This document shows positions 9,038-17,380 of a stretch of 64,000 nt of DNA, one piece after another. Source of the stretch: Rhizobium etli 8C-3 (GTDB lineage Bacteria > Pseudomonadota > Alphaproteobacteria > Rhizobiales > Rhizobiaceae); contig NZ_CP017241.1 of NCBI RefSeq assembly GCF_001908375.1, positions 3,165,001 to 3,229,000 on the forward strand, given 5' to 3'. Under the pieces are notes generated by a model. That model saw nothing but the letters and a program-made list of their open reading frames with translations, made no database searches and was not told the DNA's origin. The position numbers and the translations under genes were made by a program. Every line of letters starts with the position of its first letter. The stretch's first letter is position 1.

Positions 9038-9705
9038 TCGATGGCCTCCGGATCGGCGCGATATTCGCTGACGGCAAAGCCCAGGGGATTGACCAGCCGG
9101 TCGGTGGAGGACATCGGCGCGTTGACATAGGAAAAGGTGAGCGTCGCTACCCAGTGCGTGGTGCGCACGTCCTCGGCGCGGGTGATCGTGCGCATGTAGC
9201 GCACGGAGGCGACGTTGGCATTGATCAGGGAGATGGAAACAATGCCGATGCGCGCCGTCGCGCTGCGGCCGTAGACGTTCTGCGGAGATTGCGGATTGCT
9301 TCCCCGGTAGACGGTTGCAAAACGCGTCTGCTCCGGCTGCGTTGAGAGCAAGGCAGCGATGCGAAAGTTCTCCTCGGCCTCGCTCCAGACATAGCCTTCT
9401 CTCGCGCGCACATACTTGGCGGCGAAATACTTGGTGACGGCTTCATCATAGCTGCCGGCGCTCGACGTCAAGGCGGAGACGACGTCGACGATGCCGGTGG
9501 AGTTGTCGACGCGGACCACAAAGGGCTCGACCGTTTTCAACGGCGTGAGCCCGGCGATGGCGAAGACGGAGACGGCGGCCACGATGCCGGCAGAACCAGC
9601 GACGAACCAGGCGATGCGGGCGGAACGCTCCACCTGGATCAAGCGGTCCTGATCGAACCGGCGCGCCTTGTCGAAATAGCTCTTCAGATTGTCCGGCGTC
9701 ACCAT
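9034..9705 (-). CDS. virB8: type IV secretion system inner-membrane protein VirB8
   Basis: This 223-residue protein has a short cytoplasmic N-terminus, one transmembrane helix at about 31-53 and a periplasmic NTF2-like domain (VSALTSSAGSYDEAVTKYFA, YVRAREGYVW). VirB8 nucleates assembly of the translocation pore. I chose the ATG at 9705 because it follows the upstream stop closely. The longer frame upstream is the overlapping lipoprotein gene read out of frame. Confidence 0.92.
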   Translation of the reverse strand: MVTPDNLKSYFDKARRFDQDRLIQVERSARIAWFVAGSAGIVAAVSVFAIAGLTPLKTVEPFVVRVDNSTGIVDVVSALTSSAGSYDEAVTKYFAAKYVRAREGYVWSEAEENFRIAALLSTQPEQTRFATVYRGSNPQSPQNVYGRSATARIGIVSISLINANVASVRYMRTITRAEDVRTTHWVATLTFSYVNAPMSSTDRLVNPLGFAVSEYRADPEAID

Positions 9706-9706
9706 G

Positions 9707-10018
9707 TCATTTGCCCTTGCACGGACGGTAAGAACCTTCGACATCGAAATGCGCAAAGGCGGCTGGCGTGGCCGCGACCGGTTGCTGCGCGTAGGAGGCG
9801 GCATGGCTTTGCTGACCGGAGGCAGGCTGCTTCAGCTTGCCGTCGTCTTCCGCTTGCCACATGGACCGGTTCAGCGGCCGGCGGAAATAGCCGTCACATC
9901 TGGGAAGCGTGTGTGTCATCGAGCTGCAGGCGAAAAGTGCCCCGGCAAAGAGCGACAATGAAACGATGCGAAGCATGCCCGAACTACCTGCCCGTTTCGT
10001 GAGGGGCCCTTCCGTCAT
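9707..10018 (-). CDS. virB7: small lipoprotein at the VirB7 position
   Basis: This 103-residue protein sits between virB6 and virB8, where virB7 is expected. It has a hydrophobic signal ending in a lipobox-like cysteine (MLRIVSLSLFAGALFAC) and later Cys residues that could link to VirB9. The ATG at 10018 overlaps the virB6 stop (ATGA) and has GGGAG upstream. A second ATG at 9976 would give a shorter, more typical lipoprotein signal. The protein is longer than classical VirB7 (about 55 residues), so the assignment rests on position and lipobox rather than on overall similarity. Confidence 0.7.
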   Translation of the reverse strand: MTEGPLTKRAGSSGMLRIVSLSLFAGALFACSSMTHTLPRCDGYFRRPLNRSMWQAEDDGKLKQPASGQQSHAASYAQQPVAATPAAFAHFDVEGSYRPCKGK

Positions 10019-10947
10019 TTTGCAGCTCCCGTCCCGAGACGGCGCGAGACCGGGCGGGCCCCTTGCCCGACCGCTCTTGCCGAATACGTGGTCGCCCTGA
10101 CAATCAGGCTTTCGTGCGCGTCGCGAGCAGCGCCGTAGCCGTAGGTCAAGGTTGCTCCGCCTGCCGCGAGTGCCGAGGCAATACCGGGCAGCTGGTAGAA
10201 GACGTAAAGCGCTGCAAGGCAGATGGCGCAAAGCGCGATCGGGCGCATCAGCACGTCGGAATAGCTTTCGATCGCCGTGAAGGTCGTGTCGACGCAGGTG
10301 ATCAACAACGAACCGATCGCCACGACCAGGACCTGGAGGATGACGAAATTGGCAAGCTGGGCAATCCAGGACTCGGTGAAGCGGCGAGTGGGCCGGAACA
10401 TTGCAAGTGCTATGAAGATCGGGCCGATCGCAAGCACGATGGCAAGGGCCAGCCGCGCATAGAGGGAAACGATGTAACCGATCGCCGCGACGATGAAGCT
10501 CGCGCCAATCACCATCATCCCGCCGATGCCGGTGACGATGTCGACGGGCCAGGACGCACGTGCCCAGATTTCCTGGGCGCCCTTCTGGCCCTTGTCGAGC
10601 AGGCTGTCGAACGTGGAGGCGCTGGGCGCGGTCCCCGAGTTCAGCGCCTCGGAAATCTCCCTGGGCAGCGTCTCGAAGAACAGACCGGTGACATAGGTCT
10701 GATACTCGCTTGCATTGCTTACCAGCATGACGATGATTGCAAGCTTTATTGCCCGAAACGCAAATTCGAGAATGGGCTCCTGGACGGAACCGCGCAGCAC
10801 AAGATAGCCGTAAAGCACGACGTAGAGCGTCAGCGCAGCAGTGAGCGGCCCGCTCACCCAGGCGGCGATGTTTTCGGTACCCGACGTGATGAACGTCTCC
10901 AGGGGCGACTTGAATTGCCCGTCCACGAAGCTGAAGACCTGATACAT
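10015..10947 (-). CDS. virB6: type IV secretion system polytopic protein VirB6
   Basis: This 310-residue TrbL/VirB6-type inner-membrane protein has about six hydrophobic segments, near residues 25-50, 70-90, 125-185 (two or three), 205-225 and 240-265. It forms part of the DNA path across the inner membrane. Its start lies 3 bases after the small cysteine-containing gene and its stop overlaps the lipoprotein start. No frame disruption is seen. Confidence 0.92.
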   Translation of the reverse strand: MYQVFSFVDGQFKSPLETFITSGTENIAAWVSGPLTAALTLYVVLYGYLVLRGSVQEPILEFAFRAIKLAIIVMLVSNASEYQTYVTGLFFETLPREISEALNSGTAPSASTFDSLLDKGQKGAQEIWARASWPVDIVTGIGGMMVIGASFIVAAIGYIVSLYARLALAIVLAIGPIFIALAMFRPTRRFTESWIAQLANFVILQVLVVAIGSLLITCVDTTFTAIESYSDVLMRPIALCAICLAALYVFYQLPGIASALAAGGATLTYGYGAARDAHESLIVRATTYSARAVGQGARPVSRRLGTGAAK

Positions 10948-10950
10948 CCC

Positions 10951-11139
10951 TTAGCCCCCGGACCACTTGCAAAAAAACTGCAGCATCGCATCCGCCGTCG
11001 CTCCCTTGCAGTGCGTGTCAGCATCTCTGACAGGACCGTTCCGGCACTTGGCTCCGAAAACGGCGAGCAAAGCCTCATCGGTCTGGCCGCAGCAAACGGA
11101 CTGGGCAGGCGCGATCGCTTGAGCAGGGGCCTGTTTCAT
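10951..11139 (-). CDS. small Cys-containing protein between virB5 and virB6
   Basis: This 62-residue protein is not recognised. Its start codon overlaps the virB5 stop (ATGA) and it ends 3 bases before virB6, which supports a real, translationally coupled gene. It contains five cysteines (CC pair, then three spaced ones) and ends KWSGG. The N-terminus is only weakly hydrophobic, so export is uncertain. The position is one where some plasmids carry an entry-exclusion gene (EexN-like), but I see no lipobox and cannot claim that function. Confidence 0.6.
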   Translation of the reverse strand: MKQAPAQAIAPAQSVCCGQTDEALLAVFGAKCRNGPVRDADTHCKGATADAMLQFFCKWSGG

Positions 11140-11837
11140 CTGAGCGCCGCTCCCATTGCGTCCATGCGCTTTCGCCAGTCTTCCGCCTTTCGCTGATCAT
11201 CGACCTGCACCTGCGCCTGCTGGACCATCTGCAAAGCCTGCATGCGCAGCACGTCGGTTTGAACAAAGGCCGTTTCGGCATGCAGGCGTGCCTGAAGATC
11301 GGCAACGTCCTTGGCATCGGCGGCGCGGGAAATCTGCTGGCGCAGCTGATCGATGCCCTCGATGCGCTTGGTGGCTGCATCATAGATCTGCTGGCCAAGG
11401 CTCATCTGCCCTGCATTCTGCTTCTGGAGGCGCGACAATTCCTGGGCGTAGAAGTCGTCGGCGCCGGTGCGATAGGTCGAGTTGCTTTCCAGGAATTTCG
11501 AAGCGGAACTGCCGAAGGCGCCGTTGCCCGAACCCTTGAACAGGCCTTCGATGGCATTGAAGTCGCCTGGCAGCGCCTTGCGGACCGAAGGATCGTTCAA
11601 GATGCTTGCGACATCTGCCATGTTGGTGATCTTGTTCAACGATCCATAAAGCTGCTCGGCTTGCTGGAGCTGCTGGTTCAGCGTGTCGAGCTGGGACTTC
11701 AGCTGCGCAATGCTCTCGATCTGCTTTACGATCGCCATCCGGTCGATGACCGGAATGCCCTGTGCGGATGCCGTTGCGGCCGGCAGCAAAACAGCTGCCG
11801 CCATAAGAGCAAACCTTGCCCGCTTCCTTTGCATCAA
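11136..11837 (-). CDS. virB5: type IV secretion system minor pilin VirB5
   Basis: This 233-residue protein has a signal peptide (ALMAAAVLLPAATASAQG) and the long Gln-rich helices of VirB5/TraC pilus-tip proteins (LKSQLDTLNQQLQQAEQLYG). It probably sits at the pilus tip and affects host range and adhesion. The gene overlaps virB4 by 4 bases upstream and the small Cys protein downstream. Confidence 0.9.
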   Translation of the reverse strand: MMQRKRARFALMAAAVLLPAATASAQGIPVIDRMAIVKQIESIAQLKSQLDTLNQQLQQAEQLYGSLNKITNMADVASILNDPSVRKALPGDFNAIEGLFKGSGNGAFGSSASKFLESNSTYRTGADDFYAQELSRLQKQNAGQMSLGQQIYDAATKRIEGIDQLRQQISRAADAKDVADLQARLHAETAFVQTDVLRMQALQMVQQAQVQVDDQRKAEDWRKRMDAMGAALR

Positions 11838-14200
11838 CCTGCTCTCCTTCTTTGCCGGAATACCGCCATCCAGTCCTCATGCCTGTCGCCGACTTCGGCC
11901 CTGATCGCCTCGACGAGTTCCACGCTGGCCGTGCGGCCGGACAATATGTCGAGCTCGTCATCGAAGCCCTTGAGGTCCAGTTCTGCCACGACGCTGTTAT
12001 GTCCTTGCTTGACGATGAAGCGGCGGCTTTCTGCCGACAGTTCGCGTGCGACAAGCTCGAACTCCCGTTCGGTGAGTTTGAAACCATCGACGTAGTCGGC
12101 ACGATCGCCGCGCGGATTGGGAAGGAAGATCTGCGTCGGGCACTGCTCGATGATCGTGTGGGCGATCGGCGAGACAATGGCATCGCGCGGGCTTTGGGTT
12201 GCAAACAGCATGAGCCCGTTCTGCTTGCGGATCGTCTTGAGCTTGTTTTCGGCCAGATCGCGAAAACCCTCGTCCTGCAAGGCCTTCCAGAATTCATCGA
12301 TCACGATGATGATGCGCCGCCCGTCGATCAGCTGCTCGATGCGGAAGAAGAGATAGGTCATCAACGGCGTGCGGATTTCCTCGTTGTCGAGGAAATCCGT
12401 CATGTCGTATCCGATGAATTTGGCGCCGATGCCGATCTCGTCGGCCTCGTTGTCGAATACCCAGCCAAGCGGCCCTCCCCTTTCCCACCGCCGCAGCCGC
12501 GAGGCGATGCCCTCCGGGTCGGTGTTATTGAGGAAAGTCCGCAAGGCGCCGATGGAACGCCGTTCGACCGGCAGGTCCGCAAGGCCCTCGACCGCCAAGG
12601 CAATGTCGCTGAGCTCGGCGACCGTCAGCTCACGTGTCGCCGACCCGACGAGCTTGCCGATCCATCGTGTGAGAAACACCTTGTTTTCCGCAGTCAGCGC
12701 GAGCGCCTTCAGCGGCGCGCAGCCGGTGGCAAGGCCATTCCTCACCGGCAGGTAAGCGCCACCGGCCGCCCGAACGAAAAGGTCCGACCCACGGTCCTTG
12801 TCGAAAAAGACCATATGGGGATCGTGCTTTTCGAGTTGGGAAAGCATGAAGTTCAACAATACGGTCTTGCCGGTACCGGACGGACCGCAGATGAAGGTAT
12901 TGCCAAGGTCGCGGTGGTGGAAGTTGAAGTAGAAAGGCGAACCGGACGCGGTCTTCAGCAGGGCAACGGCTGGACCCCATTGATTTCCGTCCTTCTGGCC
13001 GGTTGGATAGGAATGAAAAGGCGAAAGTGCCGCAAAATTCCGGGATGTGATTGCGCCAGAGCGCGCGCGGTAGCGAAAATTGCCGGGCAGTTGTGCCCAC
13101 CAGGCCGCTTCAAGCCCGAGATCCTCACGCGCGACGACTGCACCGCCATTGGTAAGGTGCGTGCGGGCTTCGGCCAGATGGTTTGTGAGCGCTTTGACCG
13201 AGGAGGCGAAGACTGAAAGCGTAAGGTGATGCTCGCCGAGCACGAAGCGGTTGGATTCGAGATCGTCCATCGCAGCGTCGAGTTCTTCGACCTGGGACGC
13301 CGCCTTGTCGCCGGCGCTGACCATCTGGTTTTGCTTGCGCCCTATGATGATGCGCGCATCCGCTTTCGAGGTGAAGGCGAAGGATTGTGCCAGAACAAGC
13401 TCGAAGGGGGCCGTCAGGATGCCGTCGAGCATGCCGGTGCGGGTCGTTGCCGGATATTCCTTGAACCCGAACACCCCGGCATAGCGGCTTTCGGCCTCGT
13501 GACGGATCTCGATCGTCTCGTGGCCGAAAATCACCCGATCCGAATAGATCGCCGATGAAATTCTTCCTTCCGTCAACGCAATGGGTTCGCTCCGGCCGCC
13601 CACGATCTGGTGGAGGACTTCGCTCGGCTCGGAAAACAGGACGCCGGCCCGCTCGTAGAGGGACAGCACCCGAGGCTCGAAGCGTTTGAGGCCCGATGTG
13701 ATGTCGGATAGCTTGCCGCGCAGGTGCTTTAGCGCCGTTTCGTCGAGCTCGACATCGCTGCGGCGTGCCCTGCGCAGCCGCGAAAGAAGATCAAGAGCCC
13801 TTTCGGCGGGATCGCGTGCAGGATGCCAGACCAGCGAAAGATAAAGATCGTTGCGAAACAGATCCTCGCCGATCATGCGCGCACGATATCTTGAGTTCAG
13901 TGCGTCGCAGAACGGATTGGCAAATCGTCCTTCGGGATAGCCGTTGTCGCGACGGCGAACGACATGTGTCCAGAGTGCGAGGCGCTCATCGGCGATATTG
14001 CGGTAGAGCGTGTTGAGGTTGCGGTGCAGGCTGTTGAGGTCGATGACGTCGGCTGTTTCAAAGGATACACCTTCCAGCGCAATCATCACCATCAGCGCTC
14101 TGGTACCCAGTCCGATCGTCGTCTCGTCGATATGGCGCACATAAGGAATAAAGGTCTCCGGCCCGAGTTCGCGGGAGCGAAGCGTCAAGTTTCTAGGCAA
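11834..14200 (-). CDS. virB4: type IV secretion system ATPase VirB4
   Basis: This 788-residue protein has the CagE/TrbE/VirB N-terminal domain and a C-terminal P-loop ATPase domain. Walker A is at 439-446 (GPSGTGKT) and Walker B is in RIIIVIDEFW, followed by the FATQSPRDA segment. It is the largest energising subunit and drives pilin extraction and substrate transfer. The start overlaps virB3 by 8 bases. Length is normal for the family and no break is seen. Confidence 0.95.
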   Translation of the reverse strand: MPRNLTLRSRELGPETFIPYVRHIDETTIGLGTRALMVMIALEGVSFETADVIDLNSLHRNLNTLYRNIADERLALWTHVVRRRDNGYPEGRFANPFCDALNSRYRARMIGEDLFRNDLYLSLVWHPARDPAERALDLLSRLRRARRSDVELDETALKHLRGKLSDITSGLKRFEPRVLSLYERAGVLFSEPSEVLHQIVGGRSEPIALTEGRISSAIYSDRVIFGHETIEIRHEAESRYAGVFGFKEYPATTRTGMLDGILTAPFELVLAQSFAFTSKADARIIIGRKQNQMVSAGDKAASQVEELDAAMDDLESNRFVLGEHHLTLSVFASSVKALTNHLAEARTHLTNGGAVVAREDLGLEAAWWAQLPGNFRYRARSGAITSRNFAALSPFHSYPTGQKDGNQWGPAVALLKTASGSPFYFNFHHRDLGNTFICGPSGTGKTVLLNFMLSQLEKHDPHMVFFDKDRGSDLFVRAAGGAYLPVRNGLATGCAPLKALALTAENKVFLTRWIGKLVGSATRELTVAELSDIALAVEGLADLPVERRSIGALRTFLNNTDPEGIASRLRRWERGGPLGWVFDNEADEIGIGAKFIGYDMTDFLDNEEIRTPLMTYLFFRIEQLIDGRRIIIVIDEFWKALQDEGFRDLAENKLKTIRKQNGLMLFATQSPRDAIVSPIAHTIIEQCPTQIFLPNPRGDRADYVDGFKLTEREFELVARELSAESRRFIVKQGHNSVVAELDLKGFDDELDILSGRTASVELVEAIRAEVGDRHEDWMAVFRQRRRAG

Positions 14201-14531
14201 GGCTCAGATCTCTTTCGTCATAGGCTCTGGTGAGCTTGAGCGGCGAGAGCGTGGCCCCGCCCCAATAGGAGGTGTTGCGCGATCGACCGCGCGTCTCGAT
14301 CCAGGAAACCAGGATCCGGAACATGTTGTGGTCGTGCTTGACGAGTGTGCGGAACATGAAGTGAAAGATGACGCCGACAAGCGCATAGGCAACCGATCCG
14401 GCCGCGATGTAGAGGATCGTCGTCAGCATGATGTTCAGGCCCATCGCCTCCATCGTCACGCCGGCGATCATCGCCGGCCGGGTGCAGGCAATGAACAGGA
14501 TGTCTTCTTCGATACCTTCGGCTGTCGCCAT
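14193..14531 (-). CDS. virB3: type IV secretion system protein VirB3
   Basis: This 112-residue inner-membrane protein has two adjacent hydrophobic segments (AMIAGVTMEAMGLNIMLTTI and YIAAGSVAYALVGVIFHFMF) and the VirB3 signature CTRPAMIAGV near residues 16-25. It partners VirB4 in pilus biogenesis. It lies 5 bases after virB2 and overlaps virB4. Confidence 0.9.
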   Translation of the reverse strand: MATAEGIEEDILFIACTRPAMIAGVTMEAMGLNIMLTTILYIAAGSVAYALVGVIFHFMFRTLVKHDHNMFRILVSWIETRGRSRNTSYWGGATLSPLKLTRAYDERDLSLA

Positions 14532-14536
14532 GTCGC

Positions 14537-14836
14537 TCAGCTCCCGACGATGGTGTTCACCAGTTCTGTGGCGCCGAAGATCCCCCCGATGCCGATGATC
14601 CAGTAGCCGGCGCGGCGCAGATCCATGTAGCCGAACATCCAGGCGATGCAGATGATGATGACGGCGATGACGGCGAGCAGTCGGGCGATATTGCCGGTCA
14701 GCAAGTCGACGATGTTCTGCAGAACCGTCTTGATACCCGCAGCCTGGGCGAAGGCCGGTTCGACCAGGCAGGCAACGATGGCTGCGGCCATAAAGGCAGA
14801 GGCCGCGACAGGGCGAAGACTATATCTTGAAGTCAT
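14537..14836 (-). CDS. virB2: type IV secretion system major pilin VirB2
   Basis: This 99-residue prepilin has a long signal peptide with likely cleavage after AFA at residue 30. Two hydrophobic helices follow (IARLLAVIAVIIICIAWMFG and the GYWIIGIGGIFGATELVN region), as in VirB2/TrbC pilins. The start overlaps the virB1 stop by 4 bases. Confidence 0.93.
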   Translation of the reverse strand: MTSRYSLRPVAASAFMAAAIVACLVEPAFAQAAGIKTVLQNIVDLLTGNIARLLAVIAVIIICIAWMFGYMDLRRAGYWIIGIGGIFGATELVNTIVGS

Positions 14837-15495
14837 TCACTTTGCTCCGATCGATCATTCTGAAACACGAGTACCGAGGATCGCCGCCGGGAAGCGAAGA
14901 CGTCCCATGAGGCGGTTTCATCGGCTTGGGGAAGGCGTTTTGCGACCGCTGGCGCGTCCTGGATGTCTGCGGGCTGGTCGAAGCGAGCTTCAATGGGCGG
15001 CTCGGCTATGGAAAGCGACGCCAGTTTGGGAGATAGCCGGACCATCTCCTTGCGGACCAGCTCGTCATAACGGACCACCTTGCCGAGGGACGGATCGCCC
15101 CGGCCGTATAGCGACTGAAGCATGACGTTTTCCGCTTGCGCTGCATCGGCGCCCGTGCGCAAGGCAAGGCGACGATACCCGTCGAGCAGAGTGGCGGCCG
15201 CCTTGAGGTTCAGGCAGGGATCGAATGCATCCGATATAGAGAGCTTCAGCTTGTTGAGTTCCCCCAAGCCGAGACCACCAAGACCGATCTGGATGTCCTG
15301 GCGAGCCGCAACGAGGGAAGTGACGAGCTCAATTGCCTCCGACTTGGATGCCGGTTGATCCAAAAGCGGCGGGCCACTGTTGATGCGGATGGCGTAAGGA
15401 TGAAAGCCGCTCTCCAGGCTAACAACGGCAGCAATCGTCTCGATCGCAATGGTGGGAGCGCATATCTTTGCAAGATCGACGAAGGCGACTGGCAT
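14833..15495 (-). CDS. virB1: lytic transglycosylase VirB1
   Basis: This 220-residue protein has the SLT fold signature with catalytic Glu28 in SLESGFHPYAI. It locally opens peptidoglycan so that the channel can cross the wall. No classical signal peptide is obvious at the chosen start, so export may rely on the weakly hydrophobic N-terminus or another start. It is the second gene of the operon, 3 bases after the KikA/TrbM-like gene. Confidence 0.9.
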   Translation of the reverse strand: MPVAFVDLAKICAPTIAIETIAAVVSLESGFHPYAIRINSGPPLLDQPASKSEAIELVTSLVAARQDIQIGLGGLGLGELNKLKLSISDAFDPCLNLKAAATLLDGYRRLALRTGADAAQAENVMLQSLYGRGDPSLGKVVRYDELVRKEMVRLSPKLASLSIAEPPIEARFDQPADIQDAPAVAKRLPQADETASWDVFASRRRSSVLVFQNDRSEQSE

Positions 15496-15498
15496 TGC

Positions 15499-16020
15499 TT
15501 AGTACCACACCCTTTGGTTTCCGATCCCGTCGATGGTCACGTCGACGTAATGTGGGCGCAAGCGCATATGCGGCTGCATCGTCACGTAGCGCCGGCACTG
15601 TCGCTGCCCGTCATTCCAGTACCAGGCCGGTGACAGAACTCCGCGCTCGCTGTTTGGGGAGCATTCATTGTTTGAGACAGTCTGGGGTGTGGTCGAGATG
15701 CAGGTTGCCTGCCGTCCGCCATCACTGTATCGCCTCGTCAACCGGTAGCCTTTGTCGCAATAGTAGGGGGCGTATCCGGGCGCAGATGCCGTAAAACCCA
15801 GGCCGTCGCAGCTCGGGAAAGCGTGCCCCCTTGCAAGTTCTCGCCACAGTTTCTCGATCGGCGGGCGGCATTCGGAAAATTGCGTTGCGCCGCCGGAATT
15901 GGAAAGGCATAGGATAACCTGGCATCCCCAATCATCCGCCCGCGCATGACTCCCGGAAATGAGATAGCATGGCGAGGCATTGAGAAGAGCCACGAACGTC
16001 CTGATCAGAAGGTTTTTCAT
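15499..16020 (-). CDS. TrbM/KikA-like conjugal transfer protein
   Basis: This 173-residue protein has a signal peptide and a cysteine-rich mature part beginning DDWGCQVILCLSNSGGATQF, followed by SECRPPIEKLWREL. That is the signature of the TrbM/KikA/MpfK family found at the head of MPF-T operons. The family is thought to be periplasmic and needed for pilus function, but its precise job is not established. I chose the ATG at 16020 because GGAGGGA lies about 8 bases upstream. It is the first gene of the virB operon. Confidence 0.87.
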   Translation of the reverse strand: MKNLLIRTFVALLNASPCYLISGSHARADDWGCQVILCLSNSGGATQFSECRPPIEKLWRELARGHAFPSCDGLGFTASAPGYAPYYCDKGYRLTRRYSDGGRQATCISTTPQTVSNNECSPNSERGVLSPAWYWNDGQRQCRRYVTMQPHMRLRPHYVDVTIDGIGNQRVWY

Positions 16021-16090
16021 GAGCTGTCCCTCCGCAATCCGCACGCCAACGATGCCGCCGGCGTCCGTGTCGTCTGGAAATTCATACAGC

Positions 16091-16119
16091 CTTATATTAT
16101 GCAGTTAAACAAATGACAA
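16091..16119 (-). promoter_or_regulatory. putative promoter of the kikA-like/virB operon
   Basis: On the minus strand TTGTCA (16119-16114) and TATAAG (16096-16091) are 17 bases apart and point toward the KikA/TrbM-like gene, about 70 bases before its ATG. The -35 box overlaps the start codon of the divergent regulator (16113), so binding or transcription at one gene would affect the other. Confidence 0.45.
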
Positions 16120-16502
16120 GAGCACTCAACGTTCAATTGCACAACATTGCCTTTTCAGCCTTCATCTTCCAGGAGATTTTCGACAATCCGCTGGAGGATG
16201 AGACGCCCCAGTCGCGGTTGAAGCAGATCGGCATGATGAGCATCCTCTACATCATGCATCAGGGGCATGACACGCTAACCCTTTCAAATATCGTCGAAAC
16301 CACGGGTTTGACGCGCACTGGCGTGACCGAAACGGTAGACCCGCTGGTTCGCCGCGGGCTCCTGACGGAGAGCTTCGTGAAGAACTCGATGGGGCGCGGC
16401 AAGGCGCGCCGATTTGAGATCGCCCCGGCCATCCTGGAAAAAATACGCATCTTCCAGGGGAGTCATGCCCGAGCTGACGATGCCGTCGAGACCAAGTCAT
16501 AG
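16113..16502 (+). CDS. winged-helix (MarR-like) regulator divergent from virB
   Basis: This 129-residue protein has a winged helix-turn-helix at about 54-82 (TLSNIVETTGLTRTGVTETV, then DPLVRRGLL) and a wing to about 105. It is divergent from the virB operon and shares its short promoter region, so it is probably its regulator. By position and size it resembles RctA, known to repress virB-type conjugation genes in Rhizobium etli and Sinorhizobium meliloti. That identity is inference. No Shine-Dalgarno sequence precedes the ATG and AT-rich -10-like sequence ends about 13 bases upstream, so the mRNA may be nearly leaderless. Confidence 0.75.
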   Translation: MTRALNVQLHNIAFSAFIFQEIFDNPLEDETPQSRLKQIGMMSILYIMHQGHDTLTLSNIVETTGLTRTGVTETVDPLVRRGLLTESFVKNSMGRGKARRFEIAPAILEKIRIFQGSHARADDAVETKS

Positions 16503-16663
16503 TGTCTTGAATAAGTAAACTTATGTGGCCCGGGGAGGCGCGCGACGTTCGCCCATCGCCATTTTGGCACCTGCGACGGGGGCCTGGGCAAGATACCTTG
16601 TTGATAGTGAAGCGAAGGCACAATAGGTTCGGTGGGCGCATCAACCGTGAAGGGGGAACCATC

Positions 16664-16867
16664 ATGCCTACTGGCACTGTAAAATTTTTCAACGAGGACA
16701 AAGGATTTGGCTTCATCACCCCTGAAAACGGGGGAACAGACGTCTTCGTTCATATCTCCGCGTTGCAGCGCGGCGGCACGCTCAAAGAAGGTCAAAAGGT
16801 CAGCTACGAGTTAGGCCAGGACCGCAAGACCGGAAAGTCGAAGGCGGAAAATGTCAGCGCGCTCTGA
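16664..16867 (+). CDS. cspA: cold-shock protein (CspA family)
   Basis: This 67-residue protein is a single cold-shock domain with RNP1 KGFGFI (13-18) and RNP2 VFVHIS (27-32). It binds single-stranded RNA or DNA and acts as an RNA chaperone. AAGGGGGAACC lies just upstream of the ATG. The preceding 160 bases are free of genes and may form the long leader typical of csp mRNAs. A perfect stem-loop follows downstream. Confidence 0.93.
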   Translation: MPTGTVKFFNEDKGFGFITPENGGTDVFVHISALQRGGTLKEGQKVSYELGQDRKTGKSKAENVSAL

Positions 16868-16974
16868 TGGCATAAGTCTCGCTCAGTAACGGCTGAGCCC
16901 GCCCCTAACGAGGCAGACGAACACGACAGGGGTCTCGTCATTTCCATGGCTGCTGGTCGCACGGGCTGCCATTG

Positions 16975-17001
16975 GAAGCCCGCGGATCGACCGCGGGCTT
17001 C
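16975..17001. terminator. strong stem-loop between convergent genes
   Basis: GAAGCCCGCGG and CCGCGGGCTTC form a perfect 11-bp stem around a 5-base loop between cspA (plus) and the small minus-strand gene. There is no T-run on either side, so it is either an imperfect bidirectional terminator or an mRNA-stabilising hairpin. Confidence 0.5.
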
Positions 17002-17019
17002 GAGCCAGCGGGTGATCGG

Positions 17020-17178
17020 TTACTTCGAGTTCTTATGGCTCTGCTGACCGGCTTTGGCGTGCTGTTCGCGAGAACCGCCCTGTTTTCCGGACGTAGAGGA
17101 TTTCGAGGACGAAGAACCGGATGCGCTCTTTCCGCCCTTGCTTGAGCCAGTCTCGCGCTTGTTTTCGTTTGGTGCCAT
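17020..17178 (-). CDS. small Ser/Lys/Gly-rich hydrophilic protein
   Basis: This 52-residue protein is very rich in Ser, Lys, Gly and Gln (SSKGGKSASGSSSSKSSTSG) and is probably disordered. GGAGG lies about 8 bases upstream of the ATG at 17178, which fixes the start. A longer frame upstream has no good ribosome site. Similar small disordered proteins in rhizobia are unassigned; some are stress related. No function is claimed. Confidence 0.6.
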   Translation of the reverse strand: MAPNENKRETGSSKGGKSASGSSSSKSSTSGKQGGSREQHAKAGQQSHKNSK

Positions 17179-17380
17179 GGATGTATCCTCCATCGAAACC
17201 GTGATCAGCCACGCTATCCAACGCAGGTCAGCACTATCTGTTCCAAGGCGCCTCCACCAACTCACCTGGTGTCCCTAAAAGTCGATTGAAATCGTCGCGC
17301 GCTCCGACATCGGGATCATCGTTACCCTGCCCCACCATGACAGGCAGCATACTGGAGCCGCAGTATTGCGGAACGTTTAT

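Noticed and set aside
9707..10972. 421-residue minus-strand frame across virB6 and the lipoprotein
   Set aside because: Only the last quarter is a plausible protein (the lipoprotein). The first part is virB6 read out of frame and rich in Arg, His and Pro.
11816..13216. 466-residue open frame opposite virB4
   Set aside because: VirB4 on the minus strand has Walker motifs and normal length. The plus-strand frame has no ribosome site or motif.
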